Shown in pieces: positions 12,150 through 15,554 of a stretch of DNA of 15,554 nucleotides. Both the position numbers and the translations under genes were made by a program. This stretch comes from Actinomycetota bacterium. Its GTDB lineage: Bacteria > Actinomycetota > AC-67. Position 1 is the first letter of the stretch. Each line of letters opens with the position of its first letter. Under the pieces are notes generated by a model. It was not told the origin of the DNA. It saw only the letters and a program-made list of their open reading frames with translations, and did no database searches. The DNA is taken from NCBI GenBank assembly GCA_005883175.1, contig VAYV01000182.1:2309-17862 (forward strand). Reading direction: 5' to 3'.

Positions 12150-13964
12150 GTGAAAGCATTCCGCAGGCTCGCCCTGGCCACCACCATCACCACGATCGGC
12201 GTCGTCGGCGTGGGCGGTCTCGTGCGTGCCACGGGCTCCGGCAAGGGTTGCCCGGCGTGGCCCAAGTGCTTCGGGCGCTGGTTCCCGCCGCTCGAATACC
12301 ACGCGATCATCGAGTACTCGCACCGCGCGATCGGGGCCGTCGCGATCACGTTGCTCGGCGTGACCGCGCTGGTTGCCGTGCTGAAGCATCGCCGGGACCG
12401 GCCGCTCCTCATCGCAACCCTCATCGCGCTGCTCATGATCTTCGTGCAGGCAGGACTCGGCGCGATCGTGGTGAACACCGGCCTCAACCCCACCCTTGTC
12501 ACGGTTCACATCGGCACGGCGATGATCCTGGTCGGGCTGCTCGTATGGATCACCGTCGGGTCGTACTGCCGCACGCGCGCGGCGGCCGGCGTGATGAAGG
12601 AGCCGGTCGCGCGGTCGATCGAGCAGCTCGCGGCCGCGTCGGCGATCGCGACGTTCGCGCTGATCCTCATCGGCGCTTACGTTCGCGGACAGGGCGCCGG
12701 GCTCGCGTTCAGCGACTGGCCGCTGATGCGCGGAACGCTGTTCCCGGCACTCGGCGGGCACGCGACGACGATGTTCATCCATCGCTTCACCGCCGTGCTG
12801 ACCGGCGCGATCCTCGCCGCGTTCATCTGGCGCGCGAACCGCGCGCGTCCGCGCGACGCCGCGGTCCGGATCTTCGCCAACATCGCCGGCGTCGTCTACG
12901 CGGCCCAGGTGATCGTCGGCGGGCTGCAGGTGCTGACGAAGCTCGCCGTACCTCCGGTCGTCGCTCACGTCGTGCTTTCGAGCTTGCTGTGGGCTTCGCT
13001 GGTCGCCGCATACTCGGTTGCGCGCGGCCTGCACCGTCCGGTCGAAGCGCCCGCTGCGCGCGCAGAAGAGGCGGTCCCGCAGAGCGTGGGCCTCGCGAAC
13101 ACCATGCGCGCGTACATCGCGCTCACGAAGCCACGGATCATCGTGCTGCTCGTCGTGACGACGGTGCCGACGATGATGCTCGCCGCGCGCGGGTGGCCGT
13201 CGGGCTGGTTGATCGCTGCGACCGTGTTCGGCGGGACCCTCGCAGCCGGCGCTGCCAACACGATCAACATGTACCTCGACAGGGACATCGATGCAATGAT
13301 GAAGCGCACGTCACGCAGGCCACTCCCCGCTCGCCAGATCGCCCCGCAGCGCGCGCTCGCATTCGGCATCGCGCTTCAGGCGCTGTCCTTCTTCTTCATG
13401 TCGGCGACGGTGAACCTCACGGCTGCGCTCCTGACCCAGAGCGCGGTCATCTTCTACGTCTTCGTCTACACGATGGGGCTGAAGCGGACGACGTCGCAGA
13501 ACATCGTGATCGGCGGAGCAGCCGGCGCCGTCCCCGTGCTCGTGGGCTGGGCTGCGGTGACCGGCCGGGTCGGCTGGCCGGCCGTCGTGCTGTTCGCGAT
13601 CATCTTCTTCTGGACGCCGGCCCATTTCTGGGCGCTCGCGATGCGCTATACCGACGACTACCGAGCAGCCGGCGTCCCGATGCTTCCCGTGGTCGCCGGG
13701 CCGCGCTCGACCCAGCGTCAGATCGTGCTCTACACGCTCATCACCGTCGCCGTCACGCTGGTGCTCCTTCCGGTGGCCCAGATGGGCGTCATCTACGTGG
13801 TCGCGGCAGCGGCGCTCGGTATGTGGTTCGTCCAGCACGCCCTCCGGCTGTGGCGAACGGGGACGCCGGCGGCCGCGATGGGCGTCTTCAACGCGTCCCT
13901 CGGTTACCTCGCCCTGCTCTTCGCTGCGCTGGGGGTCGACGCGGTGATCCACATCGCCGCGTAA
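12150..13964 (+). CDS. ctaAB: Fused heme A synthase (CtaA) and heme O synthase (CtaB), single polypeptide
   Basis: A 604-residue membrane protein joining two consecutive heme-modifying enzymes. Residues 1-290 are CtaA/COX15, which oxidises heme O to heme A: RATGSGKGCPAWPKC (Cys34, Cys40), EYSHRAIG (Glu55, His58), VHIGTAM (His120), IHRFTA (His211) and AHVVLSS (His273), i.e. all four heme-ligand histidines, with eight membrane segments. A short soluble linker (about 291-318) leads to CtaB/COX10, which farnesylates heme B to heme O: ALTKPRIIVLLV, aspartate-rich NTINMYLDRDID (370-381), RRPLPA, LKRTTSQNIVIGG and the second site YTDDYRAAGVPMLP. The frame is uninterrupted, and GTG 12150 with GGAGG upstream gives the normal CtaA N-terminus. 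Oxidase subunit genes follow after 218 bases, so the product serves that enzyme. Confidence 0.93.
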   Translation: MKAFRRLALATTITTIGVVGVGGLVRATGSGKGCPAWPKCFGRWFPPLEYHAIIEYSHRAIGAVAITLLGVTALVAVLKHRRDRPLLIATLIALLMIFVQAGLGAIVVNTGLNPTLVTVHIGTAMILVGLLVWITVGSYCRTRAAAGVMKEPVARSIEQLAAASAIATFALILIGAYVRGQGAGLAFSDWPLMRGTLFPALGGHATTMFIHRFTAVLTGAILAAFIWRANRARPRDAAVRIFANIAGVVYAAQVIVGGLQVLTKLAVPPVVAHVVLSSLLWASLVAAYSVARGLHRPVEAPAARAEEAVPQSVGLANTMRAYIALTKPRIIVLLVVTTVPTMMLAARGWPSGWLIAATVFGGTLAAGAANTINMYLDRDIDAMMKRTSRRPLPARQIAPQRALAFGIALQALSFFFMSATVNLTAALLTQSAVIFYVFVYTMGLKRTTSQNIVIGGAAGAVPVLVGWAAVTGRVGWPAVVLFAIIFFWTPAHFWALAMRYTDDYRAAGVPMLPVVAGPRSTQRQIVLYTLITVAVTLVLLPVAQMGVIYVVAAAALGMWFVQHALRLWRTGTPAAAMGVFNASLGYLALLFAALGVDAVIHIAA

Positions 13965-14182
13965 GTCGCGCCCACATGCACAAACGCACACTCGCCCATT
14001 GGAGTAAGCCCGCTGGGTGTGATACCTATTCGCCCTGGAAACGGCACCACTGAACCCATCCAAGTGACGGAAACACCTGCGCGGCGCAGGCGGCAGGCTG
14101 GGCAAGATGATCCTCTCGATCGGGGCCACGCGGTCCCGCATTGCCCGCGAGCGGCTCGTGCGGCGCCGGGTGCGGAGGGGAG
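13965..14182 (+). other. Non-coding gap before ctaC with small hairpins
   Basis: No credible gene is seen in these 218 bases. CCTGCG (14076-14081) and CGCAGG (14085-14090) form a 6-bp stem with a three-base loop. CCGCA (14136-14140) with TGCGG (14159-14163) encloses CGAG/CTCG (14148-14158), another possible stem ending 10 bases before the ctaC ribosome-binding site. No convincing TANNNT promoter or T-run terminator was found, so the ctaAB transcript may continue into ctaC. Confidence 0.3.
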
Positions 14183-15247
14183 ATGGAGAAACGTAGCCTC
14201 GGTCGGCTGGTCCGGCCGGCGATCATCCTGTCGCTCGTCTTCCTCGGAACCGCTTGCGCGGCCCACGCGCCGCAGGACTACCTCAAGAACCTCGCCGGCT
14301 CCGAAGCGCGCAAGGCCAACAACCTGTTCGTGCCGGTCTTCTGGATCGCCGCGTTCGTGTTCTTCTTCGTCGAGGGCCTCATCGTGTTCGCGGCGGTCAA
14401 GTTCCGGGACCGCGCCGGTCGCGAGGAGCCCAAGCAGATCCACGGCAACTCCGCGCTCGAGCTGACCTGGACGGCGATCCCTGCACTGATCCTCGCCGTT
14501 GTCGCCGTGCCGACGGTGCTCACGATCTTCAACGTCGCGGCCAAGCCGGGCCCGAACCAGGTCAAGGTCCACGTCATCGCCCACCAGTGGTGGTGGGAGT
14601 ACCAGTATCTCGGGACGAACCCGGAAGTGATCACAGCGAACGAGCTGGTCCTGCCGGTCAACAAGCCCGTGTACTTCACCCTCGACTCTGTCGACGTGAT
14701 CCACAGCTTCTGGGTTCCAAAGATGGCCGGGAAACAAGACGTCGTTCCGGGCAGGACGAACACCCTTGAGTTCACGCCGTTCGAAACCGGTGAGTTCTAC
14801 GGCCAATGCACCGAGTACTGCTCTCTGTCGCACGCGAACATGCGATTGCGCGTGATCGTGAAGAGCCAGGCGGACTACGACGCCTGGCTGCACGAGCAAC
14901 AGGCGCCGCCCGTCCAGCCGGCGACCCCGGACGCGCAGCAAGGCCAGCAGATCTTCATGAGCAATATCTGCATCACGTGCCACACGATCGCCGGGACCCA
15001 GGCCCAAGGGCAGCTCGGGCCCAACCTCACCCACTTCGCGAGCCGCGGGACGTTCGCGGGCTCGATGTTCGACAACACGCCGGGCAACGTCGACCGGTGG
15101 ATCCACGAGACGTCGCTGCTCAAACCCGGCGTCATCATGCCGAGGTTCGGCTGCGGCCAGACGAACGAGGCCCCGTACGCGGCCCTGAAGTGCATCTCCG
15201 ACTCGGACATCCAAGCGATCGTGGCGTACTTGGAGTCGCTGAAATGA
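14183..15247 (+). CDS. ctaC: Cytochrome c oxidase subunit II with fused cytochrome c domain (caa3 type)
   Basis: A 354-residue membrane-anchored electron-entry subunit of the aa3/caa3 oxidase. ATG 14183 has GGAGGGG just upstream (14174-14180). A signal with lipobox-like LGTAC (Cys25) suggests a lipid anchor. Membrane helices lie at about 47-69 and 93-114. The CuA domain holds HQWWWEYQY, His174 in VIHSFWVPKMAGK, and QCTEYCSLSHANM with Cys209, Glu211, Cys213, His217 and Met220, a complete CuA and Mg-site set. After a Pro/Gln-rich linker (about 242-255) a cytochrome c domain follows with heme motif CITCH (Cys263, Cys266, His267) and distal ligand Met319 (IMPRF). An extra Cys pair (Cys323, Cys334) flanks a loop before the last helix. 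Electrons would pass from the c heme to CuA and on to subunit I, encoded 26 bases downstream. Confidence 0.95.
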   Translation: MEKRSLGRLVRPAIILSLVFLGTACAAHAPQDYLKNLAGSEARKANNLFVPVFWIAAFVFFFVEGLIVFAAVKFRDRAGREEPKQIHGNSALELTWTAIPALILAVVAVPTVLTIFNVAAKPGPNQVKVHVIAHQWWWEYQYLGTNPEVITANELVLPVNKPVYFTLDSVDVIHSFWVPKMAGKQDVVPGRTNTLEFTPFETGEFYGQCTEYCSLSHANMRLRVIVKSQADYDAWLHEQQAPPVQPATPDAQQGQQIFMSNICITCHTIAGTQAQGQLGPNLTHFASRGTFAGSMFDNTPGNVDRWIHETSLLKPGVIMPRFGCGQTNEAPYAALKCISDSDIQAIVAYLESLK

Positions 15248-15273
15248 ACGCGAGCAGCATGGGAGAACGCTAG

Positions 15274-15554
15274 ATGGCTACTGCGACCGTCACCCGCCAG
15301 CCGCTCTTCTCGCGCCCTCGCTCGCATGGGGGCGTATGGAGCTGGATCACGACCGTCGACCACAAGCGGATCGGCGTCCTGTACGGATTCACCGCCTTCG
15401 CCTTCTTCCTCATCGGGGGGTTCGAAGCGCTCTTGATCCGCGCGCAACTCGCGAGACCCAACGGTCACGTGCTGAACGCGAACCAGTACGACCAGGTCTT
15501 CACGATGCACGGGCTCACGATGATCTTCCTGGTCGTGATGCCGCTCTCCGCCGC
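15274..15554 (+). CDS. ctaD: Cytochrome c oxidase subunit I, 3' partial
   Basis: The frame runs off the window after 93 complete codons. ATG 15274 has GGGAGA (15261-15266) seven bases upstream. After a basic leader the sequence WITTVDHKRIGVLYGFTAFAFFLIGG is the classic start of heme-copper oxidase subunit I with its first membrane helix. EALLIRAQLARPN and YDQVFTMHGLTMIFLVVMP follow; His79 in FTMHG is the conserved low-spin heme a ligand. The enzyme reduces oxygen to water and pumps protons. It forms an operon with ctaC (26-base gap) and lies downstream of the fused heme A/O synthase that makes its cofactor. Confidence 0.95.
   Translation, partial: MATATVTRQPLFSRPRSHGGVWSWITTVDHKRIGVLYGFTAFAFFLIGGFEALLIRAQLARPNGHVLNANQYDQVFTMHGLTMIFLVVMPLSA

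Noticed and set aside
12248..14053. Plus-strand frame of about 600 codons overlapping ctaAB
   Set aside because: Arg/Ala/Asp-rich shadow in another frame; ctaAB motifs are all in the frame starting at 12150.
13904..15214. Minus-strand open frame opposite ctaC (436 codons)
   Set aside because: Translation is an Arg/Val/Asp-rich mirror of ctaC codons; the sense strand has complete CuA and heme c motifs.

Overview
The window is GC-rich, gene-dense bacterial DNA. Several traits fit a deep-branching, probably uncultured member of the Actinomycetota: frequent GTG starts, a DinB/mycothiol-isomerase-type protein, a caa3-type oxidase with a lipoprotein-like subunit II, and several genes whose only visible promoter element is a TANNNT box about 6-7 bases before the start codon (leaderless pattern). 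This assignment rests on gene content and style, not on a phylogeny. No rRNA, tRNA, CRISPR array, insertion sequence or phage gene was seen, and no stretch over 300 bases lacks a gene.

Layout. (1) 1-1465, plus: the end of the 5-oxoprolinase operon, with pxpC (5' end outside the window) and pxpA. The 3' end of pxpA runs antisense into a small membrane-protein gene (1383-1625, minus). (2) 1656-3993, plus: a tight operon of a short-chain dehydrogenase, an MtnB-like class II aldolase/dehydratase, a small cupin and a DinB-type metal-binding protein. (3) 4091-5872, plus: an AMP-forming acetyl-CoA synthetase that lacks about 57 residues around its WWQTETG motif. (4) 5876-6529, minus: a divergent ferritin-like (MiaE-like) protein. 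(5) 6710-7825, plus: a secreted M23 endopeptidase preceded by a structured leader. (6) 12038 down to 7822, minus: polyprenyl diphosphate synthase, a broken larE, a stand-alone NIL-domain protein, a CvpA-family membrane protein, a NadR-like P-loop kinase, and then a beta-propeller lipoprotein with its own promoter. (7) 12150 to the end, plus: a one-polypeptide CtaA-CtaB fusion (heme A synthase plus heme O synthase), cytochrome oxidase subunit II with a fused cytochrome c domain, and the start of subunit I.

How the genes work together. Region 7 makes heme A and installs it in an aa3/caa3 terminal oxidase. It diverges from the isoprenoid synthase gene, whose class of products feeds farnesyl and geranylgeranyl metabolism, and a perfect 9-bp inverted repeat sits between the two promoters. 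Region 1 recycles 5-oxoproline to glutamate. Region 2 looks like a small catabolic or salvage operon of unknown substrate.

The most striking feature is that three unrelated genes (pxpA, acs, larE) lack family-conserved segments. Two of these are internal deletions, one in frame and one frameshifting. Either the lineage or region is decaying, or the sequence carries deletion errors. The best candidates for new biology are the CtaA-CtaB fusion with its divergent control region, the larE-NIL pair, and the SDR-MtnB-cupin-DinB operon. No completely new system is evident.
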